64,000 bases of DNA, taken from Hyphomicrobiales bacterium. Lineage in GTDB: Bacteria; Pseudomonadota; Alphaproteobacteria; Rhizobiales; Beijerinckiaceae. A program made the position numbers and the translations under genes. The notes beneath the pieces are model-generated. The model saw only the letters and a program-made list of their open reading frames with translations, made no database searches and had not been told where the DNA came from. Shown here piece by piece: positions 19,213 through 28,695 of this stretch. The stretch is taken from positions 62,001 through 126,000 of the forward strand of contig JAIXUP010000018.1 in the NCBI GenBank assembly GCA_027483505.1, read 5' to 3'. Within the stretch, counting starts at the first letter, position 1. Each line of letters opens with the position of its first letter.

Positions 19213-19962
19213 TCAGTGGCCGGGGTGGAGGGCATCGTTGAGATACACGCAGGTCAGGATGGTGAAGACGTAGGCCTGCAGGAACGCAACGAGGAATTCG
19301 AGAGCGGTGAGCGCGACGATCATGCCCAGCGGCAAGGTCGCACCAAGGATGCCGCCGACGCCGAGCGCGCCCAGCGACACGACAAAGCCGGCGAAGACCT
19401 TGAGCGCGATGTGGCCCGCCAGCATGTTGGCGAAAAGGCGCATCGACAGCGAGATCGGACGGGACAGGAACGAGATGACCTCGATCACGACAAGAAACGG
19501 CACGAGCCAGCCCGGCGCGCCGCCCGGCACGAACAGGCCGAGAAAGTGGGTGCCGTGTTTCGCGAAGCCGACGCCGATGACGGTCAGGAAGACCAGCATG
19601 GCGAGCGCGAAGGTGACGATGATGTGGCTGGTGACCGTGAATGCGCCAGGGATCATCCCCATGAAGTTTGCGGTCAGGACAAACAGGAACAGGGAGAAGA
19701 CCAGCGGGAAGAACTGCATGCCTTCCTTGCCGGCGGCGCTTTTCAATGTGTTCGCCACGAACTCGTAGAGCATCTCGGCAAAGGCCTGCATCCTGCCCGG
19801 AACCAGCGCCCGCTGGGAGGTGGCCGCCATGAAGAACAGGCCGATCGCGCCGACAACGAGCATCATGAACAGCGAGGCGTTCGTGAACGCGATCTCCGAG
19901 GCTCCGATCTTGCCGAGCGGGATGATCGGCTTGATCACGAATTGGTCAAGCGGGCTGGCCAT
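19213..19962 (-). CDS. atpB: F0F1 ATP synthase subunit a
   Basis: 249 residues, integral inner-membrane protein with five to six helices. The essential Arg lies in [16 protein letters not shown]. The C-terminal [19 protein letters not shown] is also typical. It provides the proton half-channels against which the c-ring turns. It is second in the F0 operon, 35 bases after atpI and 56 bases before atpE. Confidence 0.97.
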   Translation of the reverse strand: MASPLDQFVIKPIIPLGKIGASEIAFTNASLFMMLVVGAIGLFFMAATSQRALVPGRMQAFAEMLYEFVANTLKSAAGKEGMQFFPLVFSLFLFVLTANFMGMIPGAFTVTSHIIVTFALAMLVFLTVIGVGFAKHGTHFLGLFVPGGAPGWLVPFLVVIEVISFLSRPISLSMRLFANMLAGHIALKVFAGFVVSLGALGVGGILGATLPLGMIVALTALEFLVAFLQAYVFTILTCVYLNDALHPGH

Positions 19963-19997
19963 GGCGTTCGTTAACTCGCGTTGGTCGTCACAGGTCG

Positions 19998-20372
19998 TCA
20001 GTCAGCCTTCGGTTGCACCGCACCCGACTGCCCTTGGGTGGCGCGATACAGGTTTCTGAGGCCCGCTGCAAACCCAAACATAAGTCCAATCAACAGTCCG
20101 AAAGGCTGAATGCCCGCAAAGCGATCAATCAGCCATCCCAGCATGCCGCCGGCCGCGATGCCGGCCACGAATTCCGACACAAGCTTCATGCCGCGGGCCA
20201 TCGCCGTTCCATCCGCCTGGAGCGTGCCTTTCGGCGCATCAGCGGCGGTGCGCTCCGCATGCAGGCTTGCGAGGCGCGCGTCGATGTCTCGCAGCTTTGC
20301 GGACAGCTCGGTTTCAGCGGAGGCTTCCGGTTTTGCCGAAGCCCGACCAGCCTGCTTGTTCTGCTCCGACAT
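19998..20372 (-). CDS. atpI: ATP synthase accessory protein I (AtpI)
   Basis: 124 residues. The hydrophilic N-terminus is Ala/Glu rich, and two membrane segments follow: [20 protein letters not shown] and [20 protein letters not shown]. This matches AtpI/AtpQ-like proteins at the head of alphaproteobacterial F0 operons, which help assemble the c-ring or handle Mg2+. It is the first gene after the promoter at 20448-20476. Confidence 0.92.
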   Translation of the reverse strand: MSEQNKQAGRASAKPEASAETELSAKLRDIDARLASLHAERTAADAPKGTLQADGTAMARGMKLVSEFVAGIAAGGMLGWLIDRFAGIQPFGLLIGLMFGFAAGLRNLYRATQGQSGAVQPKAD

Positions 20373-20447
20373 CGGTCAGACTTTCGCGGTTGGCGCGACA
20401 GGCCGCGCCCGGCTGGTCGGCAGGAGAACCCGCCCGAAACTGGCCGC

Positions 20448-20525
20448 ACCATATTTTCGCCACCCCGCCATGTCAAGGCGTGTGAAATATCTTTTAAATA
20501 TTTGATTTATTTCATTATTTTCGGT
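20448..20525 (-). promoter_or_regulatory. Sigma70-type promoter of the F0 ATP synthase operon with UP-like A/T block
   Basis: Reading the minus strand: TTGACA (plus-strand 20471-20476), a 17-base spacer and TATGGT (20448-20453). Transcription would start near 20441, about 70 bases before atpI. Immediately upstream of the -35 lies an unusually A/T-rich block (about 20478-20525), placed where an UP element would contact the RNA polymerase alpha subunit. Confidence 0.75.
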
Positions 20526-20565
20526 TTAGATCGGAACTGTGCCCTGGCTTGCCGCATGGTCGCCA

Positions 20566-23500
20566 TCAGACGGCGTCGCGGATGGCCTCAGCCGTTTCGA
20601 GGTCGACCGAGACAAGCTGCGAGACGCCCCGCTCCGCCATGGTGACGCCGAACAGGCGGTCCATGCGGCCCATGGTGATCGGATTGTGGGTGATGACCAC
20701 GAAGCGCGTTTCGGTCTGGGTGACCATGTCGCGCAGCAGGTCGCAGTAGCGCTCGACATTGGCGTCGTCGAGCGGCGCGTCCACCTCGTCGAGCACGCAG
20801 ATCGGAGACGGGTTGGTGAGGAAGACGGCGAAGATCAACGCGGTCGCCGTGAGGGCCTGCTCGCCACCCGAGAGCAGCGTCATGGTCTGCGGCTTTTTGC
20901 CCGGGGGGCGGGCGAGGATTTCGAGGCCTGCTTCCAGCGGATCTTCCGAATCAACCAGCGTGAGTTCGGCTTCGCCGCCGCCGAACAGCACGCCGAACAA
21001 GCGCTTGAAGTGGCCGTTGACCACGTCGAAGGCCGCGAGCAGGCGCTCGCGCCCCTCCCGGTTCAGCGACCCGATGGCCTGACGCAGCCTCCGGATCGCT
21101 TCGCTGAGATCGTCGCGCTCGGCCACCAGCTGCTCGCGCTTGGCCTCGATCTCGGCCAGTTCCTCATCGGCGCGAAGGTTGACCGCGCCGAGCCGCTCGC
21201 GGTCGCCCTTGAGATTGGCCAGCCGGCGCTCTGTCTCCGCCGCTGCCGGCAGTTCATCCCCCGGCTTCAGCCCGGCGAGCTCGTACAGGCCGGCCGGCGT
21301 CGTCGCGAGCGTGTCGGCGATGGCGCGGCTGACGTCGCCGAGCCGGGTGCGCGCCGATTCCAGCCGCGCTTCGGTGGCTGCCCGGGCCTCGCGAACGCCG
21401 GCGAGGGCATCAAGCGCAATCCGGGCTGCCTTGTCGGCTTCCGCCTGGAGTGCCTGCGCCCGCGCCAGATCATCCGCGGCAGATCTGCGCTTTGCGTCCG
21501 CCTCCTCGATGGCGGCGAGAAGCTCCCGGCGGCGCACAAGGAACGTGTCCGGGGCATCGGCAAGCGCCTCCGCTTCGAGCCGGGCGGCCTCCCGGCGCTT
21601 GTCAGCCTCGGCACGGGCCGCTTCGGACCGGGCGATCCGCTCGCGCCAGCGCGCCATGTCGGCTTCGGCGGCAGCGGACCGTTCGGCCCGCATGGCCTGC
21701 TCCCGCTGCAGGGTCTGCACGGCGGAGCGGGCCTGGACGGCGGCGCTGCGGCATTCGGTCACGCGCGCCGACGCAGCTGCCAGAGCTGTTTCGAGCTCGG
21801 GCGACGGTCTCAGCGACTTCAGCCCGGCGTCGGCCTGGTCGCGGGCGAGGCCAGCCTCGGCTTCGGATGCCGCCAGCCTGCCGACGCCCTCGGCGAGGCT
21901 GGCGCGGCGCGAGGCCATGTCCGTGATCCTGCGCTCGGCGGCGGCAAGCTGGTCGCGGGCCTGATCGAAACGGCGGCGCTGCTCGCGCGCCGCCTCGATC
22001 GCGGCGGCTTCCTCCACCGCGCTCTGGCGGACCTTCGCCTGGGCGGCGTCAAGGGATTCCCGCGCCGCTTCGGCGGCCTCGCGCGCGGCCTGGGCCTCGC
22101 GCTCGAGATCGCCAAGGCGGTTCTTCTCAGCCAGCCGCCGCGCCGCGGGCGTTGGCGCTTCGGCGGCGGCGACAAAGCCATCCCAGCGCCACAGGTCGCC
22201 CTCGCGCGAGACGAGCCGCTGTCCGGTGTGCAGTTGCGCCATCAGGCGGGCGCCATCGGAGCGGGTGACCACGCCGATCTGCTTCATGCGGCGCAGCATC
22301 GCGGCCGGCGCCCGGACCTTGGCGCTCAACGGCTCGGCGTCACCCGGCAGCGGCGGATCGGCCGCCGCCGCGCCGGTCTCGCGCCAATGGGCGGGGGCGG
22401 AGGGATTCGATGACGCATCGAGATCGTCCCCGAGCGCCGCGCCGAGCGCCGTTTCATAGCCCTTCTGAACCGCGATCTGTTCCAGTACGGGCGGCCACAG
22501 ATCGTTCGCGGGACCCGACAGCAGCTTCTGCAGTGTCCGCACCTCGGTTTCGAGGCGCTGGGCCTTCCGGTCGGCTTCGACCTGCGGGACCCGCGCCTTC
22601 TGCTCCGTATCGCGCGCGGCCGAGAGGCGGGCGCGTGCAGCGGCGGCGGCTTCGTCGGCCTCATGAAGGCCGGTTTCAGCAGCGGCGAGCGCCGAGCGCA
22701 AGGCGTCGAGCGCCGCGCCGAGACCACTTTCGGCGTCGAGCTGGACCAAAGACCGCTCGAGGCCTTCGCGCTCGACCCGGTGCCGCGCGGCACGCTCGGC
22801 GGCATCGCGCAGGGCCCTCTCGAAGGCGCTTCTGCGGGCGTTGAGGTCGGCCATGGCCGTCTGCGCAGCGCCCTGCGCCGCTTCTGCACCCGCCAGCGCC
22901 GTTTCGGCGGCAGCCTGAAGCGCCAGCGCCTCGGCGCGCGCGGCCTCGCTGCCGCTGCCGGCCGCCGTGAGCGACGTCAATTCGTCGGCGAGGCGCGCGA
23001 GGCTGGCCTCGGCGTCCGCCGTCACGCCCGCTTCTCGGGCCAGATCGGCGCTCAGTTCGGCGATCCTGCGGCTGACCTCCTCGGCGCGCTGGCGGCTGCG
23101 CCGGTCGTCCGCCTCCAGTTCGTCAAGAGCCCGCCTGAGCCGGGCCAGCGCCGCGGCCGTTCCGGCTTCGGCGTCGCGCAACTGTGGCAACGCATGGGCG
23201 GCAACGGCCTGATGGCGCGCGGCCTCGGCCTGGATGCGCGTGGCTTCGGCAACATCGCGCAGGGCCGCTTCGGCGGCGCGCTCGGCGGCAGCAGCCTGAT
23301 CACGGGCATCGCGATAGGTGATCGCGGCCAGAAGCGCTTCGGCAGAGCGGATCTCCGCCGCCAGCGACTTGTAGCGCCCCGCCTGCCTGGCCTGCCGCTT
23401 CAGCGCCTCTATCTGGCTTTCGATCTCACGAAGGACGTCTTCAAGCCGAACCAGATTGTCTTCGGCGGCGCGCAGCCTGAGCTCGGCCTCATGGCGGCGC

Positions 23501-24024
23501 GAATGCAGCCCGGCAATTCCGGCCGCGTCCTCGAGGATGCGACGGCGGGACTGCGGTTTCGCCGCGATGATCTCGCTGATCTGCCCCTGGCGCACCAGAG
23601 CCGGCGAGCGCGCGCCGGTGGCCGCATCCGCGAAGAGCAGCTGCACGTCGCGGGCGCGGACTTCCTTGCCGTTGACGCGGTAGGTGGAGCCTTCCTCGCG
23701 CTCGATGCGGCGCGTGACCTCCAGCACCTCGGCGTCATTGAACTGGCTCGGGGCGGTGCGCGCGGCGTTGTCGAGCGTCAGGCCCACTTCGGCGACATTG
23801 CGCGCAGGGCGCGAACCGGAACCCGCGAAGATGACATCGTCCATCCCCGAGCCGCGCATGTTCTTGAACGAATTCTCGCCCATGACCCAGCGCAGGGCCT
23901 CGACCAGATTGGACTTGCCGCAGCCATTGGGGCCGACAATGCCCGAAAGGCCTGGCTCGATCTGGAACTCCGTGGCTTCAACAAAGGACTTGAAGCCGGT
24001 CAACCTGAGGCGCGTCAGCTTCAT
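20566..24024 (-). CDS. smc: Chromosome segregation protein SMC
   Basis: 1152 residues, full length. The N-terminal ATPase half has LTGFKSFVEATEF and Walker A GPNGCGKSN (31-39). Two long coiled-coil arms rich in Ala, Glu and Arg flank a hinge near residues 500-620 (VLEQIAVQKGYETALGAALG onward). The C-terminal half has the ABC signature TLLSGGEQALTA and Walker B ICVLDEVDAPLDD. With ScpA/ScpB it forms condensin that organises and separates the chromosome. Very high Ala content gives long shadow frames on the other strand. It follows the dsbA-like and dciA genes, an order typical for this group. Confidence 0.97.
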   Translation of the reverse strand: MKLTRLRLTGFKSFVEATEFQIEPGLSGIVGPNGCGKSNLVEALRWVMGENSFKNMRGSGMDDVIFAGSGSRPARNVAEVGLTLDNAARTAPSQFNDAEVLEVTRRIEREEGSTYRVNGKEVRARDVQLLFADAATGARSPALVRQGQISEIIAAKPQSRRRILEDAAGIAGLHSRRHEAELRLRAAEDNLVRLEDVLREIESQIEALKRQARQAGRYKSLAAEIRSAEALLAAITYRDARDQAAAAERAAEAALRDVAEATRIQAEAARHQAVAAHALPQLRDAEAGTAAALARLRRALDELEADDRRSRQRAEEVSRRIAELSADLAREAGVTADAEASLARLADELTSLTAAGSGSEAARAEALALQAAAETALAGAEAAQGAAQTAMADLNARRSAFERALRDAAERAARHRVEREGLERSLVQLDAESGLGAALDALRSALAAAETGLHEADEAAAAARARLSAARDTEQKARVPQVEADRKAQRLETEVRTLQKLLSGPANDLWPPVLEQIAVQKGYETALGAALGDDLDASSNPSAPAHWRETGAAAADPPLPGDAEPLSAKVRAPAAMLRRMKQIGVVTRSDGARLMAQLHTGQRLVSREGDLWRWDGFVAAAEAPTPAARRLAEKNRLGDLEREAQAAREAAEAARESLDAAQAKVRQSAVEEAAAIEAAREQRRRFDQARDQLAAAERRITDMASRRASLAEGVGRLAASEAEAGLARDQADAGLKSLRPSPELETALAAASARVTECRSAAVQARSAVQTLQREQAMRAERSAAAEADMARWRERIARSEAARAEADKRREAARLEAEALADAPDTFLVRRRELLAAIEEADAKRRSAADDLARAQALQAEADKAARIALDALAGVREARAATEARLESARTRLGDVSRAIADTLATTPAGLYELAGLKPGDELPAAAETERRLANLKGDRERLGAVNLRADEELAEIEAKREQLVAERDDLSEAIRRLRQAIGSLNREGRERLLAAFDVVNGHFKRLFGVLFGGGEAELTLVDSEDPLEAGLEILARPPGKKPQTMTLLSGGEQALTATALIFAVFLTNPSPICVLDEVDAPLDDANVERYCDLLRDMVTQTETRFVVITHNPITMGRMDRLFGVTMAERGVSQLVSVDLETAEAIRDAV

Positions 24025-24075
24025 CGCGGCGCGCCCCCGGTCATCAGGCGCAGCGCACCACAGGCCGCCCGGGGC

Positions 24076-24726
24076 TCAGGCCCCGACCAGCGGCTGAAGG
24101 ATCCTGTCAAGCTCAGGCATCGAAAGCGCACCGCGATGGACCTGCCCGTTGATGATCAAGGTCGGCGTCGAGTTGACCTTGAACCCGTCGGCGGCCTTGT
24201 CCTTTGTCGCGTTCAACGCGCCATACAAATCCTGGCGCTGCAAGCAGGCGTTGAAACTTTCCTGTGTGAAACCGGCCTGCCGGGCGGCCTGAAGCAGGGC
24301 GTCGAGCGGGGTGTTGGTGAAGGCCCACTTCTCCTGTTGCTTGAACAGGAATTCGATGAATGCGCCGCGCCGCTCGGCAGGACCGCAGTACGACAGCATC
24401 GAGGCTGCGGTATCGAGCGGGTTCAGGACGAAGTTGCGGAAAATGAAGCGGACCTTGCCCGTCTCGACATATTTCGTCTTCAGCTCGGGGAAGACCTCGT
24501 TGTGGAAGCGGGCGCAATGCGAACAGGTCATCGAGGCATATTCGACGATCGTCACCTTCGCGTCGGCGCTGCCATAGACCAGATCCGGGAGCAGCGGATT
24601 CCCCGCCGCCAGGACTTCGGCCAAGTTGAGCGTGGCCTGAGCCTGCGCCATCGGCGCTGCGAGCGATGCCGCGCCTGCTGCGGCAGCTCCAAGGAGGATA
24701 TCCCGGCGATTGAAGTGTGCGATCAT
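24076..24726 (-). CDS. DsbA-family thiol-disulfide oxidoreductase with Tat signal
   Basis: 216 residues. The N-terminus MIAHFNRRDILLGAAAAGAA is a Tat-type signal (NRRDIL), so the protein is probably exported folded. The thioredoxin-like active site is ASMTCSHCARFHNEVFP (CSHC), and the cis-Pro loop is VNSTPTLIINGQVHRG. The domain is of the BdbD/DsbA-like (thioredoxin_4) type. It introduces or exchanges disulfides in the periplasm. An upstream in-frame ATG at 24768 was rejected because it would bury the signal. It lies between dciA and smc. Confidence 0.92.
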   Translation of the reverse strand: MIAHFNRRDILLGAAAAGAASLAAPMAQAQATLNLAEVLAAGNPLLPDLVYGSADAKVTIVEYASMTCSHCARFHNEVFPELKTKYVETGKVRFIFRNFVLNPLDTAASMLSYCGPAERRGAFIEFLFKQQEKWAFTNTPLDALLQAARQAGFTQESFNACLQRQDLYGALNATKDKAADGFKVNSTPTLIINGQVHRGALSMPELDRILQPLVGA

Positions 24727-24815
24727 GAAACCAGACCTTGTCAGACGATGGTGATTTTCCCGGACCATAGCCTGCCGGGGCGCGTTGGCAAGAACACGAT
24801 TTCGCCAGCCGCCGA

Positions 24816-25346
24816 TCAGCTGCCCTGGCTGCGCTGGCGCGAGCGGCGGCTGATCGCGAGGCCCAGCCGCGCCACCGAATCGCGCAGTTCAGGGCCTGTA
24901 ATCGCGGCGACAGCCTGATCGATTGCGGCCCTGGACGGATCATCCGGCTCCGAAGCCACCAGGCGGGCGGCGACGGACTGGGCCGCAACCGGCCCTTGCT
25001 TCAGCACGATGCGGCCCACGGCCGACCAGCCGAGATGGGCATTGAGACGGGCCAGAACGACCGGCGCCGCGTGCTGCATCTCGGGTGCGAAGGCGCTTTC
25101 GACCAGCACGACCAGCGCTGCAGGCTCTGTTTGCTCCCCGGCGGCGCCCGGATGGCGCTTCGGCCAGTCAATCTTCAGCGGCCGCGAGCGCGAGCCCAGC
25201 CGGTCGCCCACGATCGCGGCCCAATTGCCGATCACCTCCCGGTTCGCGAAGCCTTTGGCCGCCAGCACCGGCGACATGGCGGCGCCGAGCACCTCCGCAA
25301 GGGGACGGGCGCCCGGTCTTCGGCGTGATGGTGGCGGCATGTCCAT
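24816..25346 (-). CDS. DciA-like DUF721 protein
   Basis: 176 residues. The conserved DUF721 core is RPLAEVLGAAMSPVLAAKGF followed by NWAAIVGDRLGSRSRPLKID, VLVESAFAPEMQHAAPVVLA and LNAHLGWSAVGRIVLKQGP. DciA proteins load or assist the replicative helicase DnaB in bacteria that lack DnaC; the function here rests on that family knowledge. It is divergent from mutY across 116 bases and heads the dciA-dsbA-smc run. Confidence 0.85.
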   Translation of the reverse strand: MDMPPPSRRRPGARPLAEVLGAAMSPVLAAKGFANREVIGNWAAIVGDRLGSRSRPLKIDWPKRHPGAAGEQTEPAALVVLVESAFAPEMQHAAPVVLARLNAHLGWSAVGRIVLKQGPVAAQSVAARLVASEPDDPSRAAIDQAVAAITGPELRDSVARLGLAISRRSRQRSQGS

Positions 25347-25462
25347 GGGACGAAGTCTCGCACAGGCACGCGTGGCGCTTCAACCGCCAAGCGCGAGACG
25401 GCCGATCGCGGCCTGACCGGCAGGACTTGCACAGATCACGGCACGCATGACAGGAGGGGCGG

Positions 25463-26527
25463 ATGCAGCGTCCTGATCCCGCCGACCTGATGATCTGGTA
25501 CGACCGCCAGCGCCGTGCGTTGCCATGGCGCACGCTGCCGGGGGAGCAACCCGACCCCTATCGGGTCTGGCTGTCGGAGATCATGCTGCAGCAGACCACC
25601 GTGCAGGCGGTGAAGCCCTATTTCGCGGCATTTCTGGCGCGTTTTCCAACCGTGCAGTCGTTGGCGGAGGCGCCCGCCGACGCCGTGATGAGCGCCTGGG
25701 CAGGGCTCGGCTATTACAGCCGCGCGCGCAACCTGCATGCCTGCGCGCAGGCCGTGGTGACCCGGCATGGCGGCCGGTTCCCGGCCACAGAGGCAGAACT
25801 GCGCGACCTGCCGGGAATCGGGGCCTATACCTCCGCAGCCGTGGCCGCCATCGCCTTCGGCGAGGTTGCCGCCGCCGTGGACGGCAATGTCGAGCGCGTG
25901 ATGTCGCGGCTGTTCCGGCTCGAGACGCCGATGCCGGCGGGACGGGCCGAGGTCGCCAGGCGGACGCTGGCCATGGTGCCGGCCGACCGTCCCGGCGATT
26001 TCGCGCAAGCGCTGATGGATCTCGGCGCGACGATCTGCACGCCGCGCAAGCCAGCCTGCGCGCTGTGCCCGTGGCGCGCACCCTGTCTGGCGCGCCAGGC
26101 CGGAGAACAGGACGCCTATCCGCGCAAGCTGGCCAAGAAGGGCGGGGCTCTCCGGCGCGGCGCGGCCTTTGTGCTTATCAGGAACGATGACGCGATCCTG
26201 TTGCGCACGCGCCCGCCCAAGGGCCTGCTGGGCGGCATGGCCGAGGTTCCGACGGGGCTGTGGTCAGACCGGCATGATCCGCTGCGCGCCCTCGACGACG
26301 CGCCGACCAACGCTGCCTGGACCGCGTCCAACAGCGTTGTTCGCCACGTCTTCACCCATTTTCCGCTCGAACTGACCGTCTACGCCGCGCGGACCGCGGA
26401 TCCTGCGATCGCCCCCGGGACCGGGCGCTTCACGCCGCTTGGGCAACTGGCGGACGAGCCCCTTCCCACCGTGATGCGCAAGGTGATCGCGACCGGGCTC
26501 GCCGTGCTCGGGCTGGGGCGAGGTTGA
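25463..26527 (+). CDS. mutY: A/G-specific adenine glycosylase MutY
   Basis: 354 residues. The N-terminal HhH-GPD domain has LPWR, WLSEIMLQQTTVQAVKPYF, LPGIGAYTSAAVAAIAFGE and the catalytic Asp in AAVDGNVERVMSRL. The [4Fe-4S] cluster motif is CTPRKPACALCPWRAPC (C-x6-C-x2-C-x5-C). The C-terminal NUDIX-like domain (from about residue 228) recognises 8-oxoG. It removes A mispaired with 8-oxoG or G. GGAGGGGCGG lies just before the start. It ends one base before the convergent CDGSH gene. Confidence 0.96.
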   Translation: MQRPDPADLMIWYDRQRRALPWRTLPGEQPDPYRVWLSEIMLQQTTVQAVKPYFAAFLARFPTVQSLAEAPADAVMSAWAGLGYYSRARNLHACAQAVVTRHGGRFPATEAELRDLPGIGAYTSAAVAAIAFGEVAAAVDGNVERVMSRLFRLETPMPAGRAEVARRTLAMVPADRPGDFAQALMDLGATICTPRKPACALCPWRAPCLARQAGEQDAYPRKLAKKGGALRRGAAFVLIRNDDAILLRTRPPKGLLGGMAEVPTGLWSDRHDPLRALDDAPTNAAWTASNSVVRHVFTHFPLELTVYAARTADPAIAPGTGRFTPLGQLADEPLPTVMRKVIATGLAVLGLGRG

Positions 26528-26767
26528 TCAGAGCCGGGTGTGCGCGCCGTCACAGAGCGGGCTTTTGGCGCTCTGCTTGCAGGTGCAGAAGAACACCTTC
26601 CTGTCGGCGTCGGCCGTCCACTGCATCGGGGTGAACGGGCCGCCCTGATGCGAACCGTCGCAGAACGGCTGCTTCTTCGAAAGCCCGCAGGTGCACCACC
26701 AGACTTCCTGTCCGGCCTTCACGTCGACGGGGATCGGGGCGGTTCCGCCAATGGCTGGTTTGGTCAT
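26528..26767 (-). CDS. Tandem CDGSH iron-sulfur domain protein
   Basis: 79 residues made almost wholly of two CDGSH motifs: CTCGLSKKQPFCDGSH and CTCKQSAKSPLCDGAH. Both keep the full C-x-C-x2-S-x3-P-x-C-D-G-(S/A)-H pattern, so each can bind a [2Fe-2S] cluster with three Cys and one His. There is no membrane anchor, so the protein is expected in the cytosol. The function of bacterial double-CDGSH proteins is poorly known; redox or cluster transfer is plausible. It follows the VOC gene on the same strand after 48 bases. Confidence 0.92.
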   Translation of the reverse strand: MTKPAIGGTAPIPVDVKAGQEVWWCTCGLSKKQPFCDGSHQGGPFTPMQWTADADRKVFFCTCKQSAKSPLCDGAHTRL

Positions 26768-26815
26768 GTGCTCTTCTCCGTTGGCCGGCAGGGTTGCCAG
26801 CGTCTGATCAATCCA

Positions 26816-27205
26816 TCAGGCCGAGCCACTTGCTCTCACCTGGCCGAACCCGATCAGGTGATTGTCGGGCGTGAGCATGCCGAATTCAAGCACGCCATAG
26901 GGCTGGAGACATGGACCATAGTCCGGCTTTCCGCCCCTGTCGGCCTGCCGCTCGAATTCGGCCACCGCATCCGCAACCCAGAAGTAAGCATCAAAAAGCC
27001 CTTCGCGCCCGTCGCGCAGGGGGCTAACCGGCGCATCTGTCGCGCCAAGCATGACCCATGCACCATCCCGCTGCATGATGGCAAAGCCGGGCGGCTCCCC
27101 GAAGGTGTTATCGACCACGAAGCCAAGCACATCGCGCCAGAACGCGATGGCCTCGGGCACGTCGCGACACAGCATCACACTTGATTGGGCAATGATGCCC
27201 GCCAT
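26816..27205 (-). CDS. VOC (glyoxalase/bleomycin resistance/dioxygenase) family protein
   Basis: 129 residues in two beta-alpha-beta-beta-beta modules: VMLCRDVPEAIAFWRDVLGF-VVDN in the first and DAYFWVADAVAEFERQADRG in the second. The final strand is VLEFGMLTPDNHLIGFGQ. Metal ligands and substrate cannot be assigned with confidence. Its ATG shares one base with the glyQ stop (TGATG), so translation is probably coupled to glyQ. A longer frame from 27355 lies entirely within glyQ and was rejected. Confidence 0.85.
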   Translation of the reverse strand: MAGIIAQSSVMLCRDVPEAIAFWRDVLGFVVDNTFGEPPGFAIMQRDGAWVMLGATDAPVSPLRDGREGLFDAYFWVADAVAEFERQADRGGKPDYGPCLQPYGVLEFGMLTPDNHLIGFGQVRASGSA

Positions 27206-28143
27206 CACACCATCCCGCCGTCGCGCGTCTTGAGGTAGGCCGCGCCGCAGGCCTTGGCGAGCTCGCGCACCCTGAGGATGTAGCCCTGCCGTTCGGTGAC
27301 GGAGATCACGCCGCGCGCATCGAGCAGGTTGAAGACATGGCTCGCCTTGATGCACTGGTCATAGGCGGGCAATGCCAGCTTGTGGTGATTGTCATTGGAA
27401 CCGGGCGACGGCTCACCGGCTGCGAGGTATTTCTGGCAGGCCGCTTCCGCCATCCTGAACTGCTCGAACAGCATGGCGGTGTCGGCATGCTCGAAATTGT
27501 GCCGCGAGTACTCCTGCTCGGCCTGCAGGAAGACATCGCCATAGGTGATCCGGTCAGCGCCCTCGAGACCATTGAAGTTGAGGTCGTAGACGTTCTCGAC
27601 ACCCTGCACATACATGGCCAGGCGCTCGAGCCCATAGGTGAGTTCGCCCGAGACGGGCGCGCATTCGAAGCCGGCGACCTGCTGGAAATAGGTGAACTGC
27701 GAGACCTCCATGCCGTCGCACCAGCACTCCCAGCCCAGGCCCCAGGCGCCGAGTGTCGGGCTTTCCCAGTCATCCTCGACGAAGCGCACGTCATGCAGTT
27801 TCAGATCGACGCCGATGGCGGCGAGGCTGTCGAGATAGAGCTGCTGAAGATCGGGCGGGCTCGGCTTCAGGATCACCTGGAACTGATAGTAGTGCTGGAG
27901 CCGATTGGGGTTCTCGCCGTAGCGGCCATCCTTGGGGCGGCGCGAGGGCTGCACATAGGCCGCCTTCCACGGCCTCGGGCCCAGGGCGCGCAGCGTGGTG
28001 GCCGGATGGAAGGTGCCGGCGCCGACCTCCATGTCATAGGGCTGCAGAATCACGCAGCCGCGCTCGGCCCAGAACCGCTGCAAGGTCAGCAGGAGACCCT
28101 GGAACGAGCGGGTCGGGTCCATGGCATCTGATCGGGCGGTCAT
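27205..28143 (-). CDS. glyQ: Glycine-tRNA ligase alpha subunit
   Basis: 312 residues, class II synthetase subunit that holds the catalytic site of bacterial alpha2beta2 GlyRS. Characteristic parts are [63 protein letters not shown]-type [11 protein letters not shown], and [20 protein letters not shown] with [14 protein letters not shown] start at ATG 28143; ATG 28122 (MDPTRSFQ) is also possible, and the frame further upstream lacks homology features. The partner glyS does not follow here: the next gene is the VOC protein. Confidence 0.95.
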   Translation of the reverse strand: MTARSDAMDPTRSFQGLLLTLQRFWAERGCVILQPYDMEVGAGTFHPATTLRALGPRPWKAAYVQPSRRPKDGRYGENPNRLQHYYQFQVILKPSPPDLQQLYLDSLAAIGVDLKLHDVRFVEDDWESPTLGAWGLGWECWCDGMEVSQFTYFQQVAGFECAPVSGELTYGLERLAMYVQGVENVYDLNFNGLEGADRITYGDVFLQAEQEYSRHNFEHADTAMLFEQFRMAEAACQKYLAAGEPSPGSNDNHHKLALPAYDQCIKASHVFNLLDARGVISVTERQGYILRVRELAKACGAAYLKTRDGGMV

Positions 28144-28313
28144 CGGCAGCTCTCGTCCTGTCGCAGGCGACCCTGTTTGGCGAGCCGCCCTGCCAGGGTC
28201 AAGCGTGAAGATCGGCAAAAAAGCTTCGGACCCGATGAACCTGACGGGCCGCTGCGGCGACTGATAGTCAGGCGCGGATGATCCGCACCCCAACCATTCA
28301 AGAGGAGACGAGC

Positions 28314-28679
28314 ATGAACATCTTCAAGCGTTCCACGGCAGCCCTGTTTGCCACCGCCCTGATCGCTACCGGCACGGTTGCAGCCACGGCCTTCACCCTG
28401 TCCACCCCCGCGGCCGCCGCCAATGCGGGCGGCGGTGGCGGCAACGGCCCGGGCGGCGGCGCCGGCGGGGGTGGCGCAGGCGGAGGCGGCGGAGGCGGCC
28501 TGGGCCCGAGCGAACTCAGCCTCTATCCGCCAGCCATCGCAAAGCCGATCGTCGGCGGTCCCGCCCACCGGGTGCGCCCGCGCCGGGCTACGGTCGGCGA
28601 CCGCCAGGGCTGCCAGAGCGACATCGCCGGGTTCGAACGCAGCTATGCCGCCGCGCGCGGCTGCGGTACCCGCGGCTGA
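28314..28679 (+). CDS. Small secreted glycine-rich protein, unknown function
   Basis: 121 residues. The signal peptide ([20 protein letters not shown], cleavage near STPAAAANA) is followed by a block of about 30 residues that is nearly all Gly. A short basic C-terminal domain then holds two Cys (GCQSDI and RGCGTRG) that could form one disulfide. Start ATG 28314 has AGGAGA eight bases upstream; the in-frame ATG at 28278 lacks one and spoils the signal. It is divergent from glyQ and convergent with the SDR genes. I do not recognise the family. Confidence 0.75.
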   Translation: MNIFKRSTAALFATALIATGTVAATAFTLSTPAAAANAGGGGGNGPGGGAGGGGAGGGGGGGLGPSELSLYPPAIAKPIVGGPAHRVRPRRATVGDRQGCQSDIAGFERSYAAARGCGTRG

Positions 28680-28695
28680 AGCCCCCAATTCCCGA

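Noticed and set aside
20539-24918. Two long plus-strand open frames opposite smc and dsbA
   Set aside because: Antisense shadows of the Ala/Arg/Glu-rich SMC coiled coil; no recognisable motif and low-complexity sequence.
28420-28500. GC-rich repetitive stretch as a possible repeat array or CRISPR
   Set aside because: It is the glycine-codon run of a signal-peptide-bearing small protein; there are no spaced direct repeats. No CRISPR array was seen anywhere in the window.
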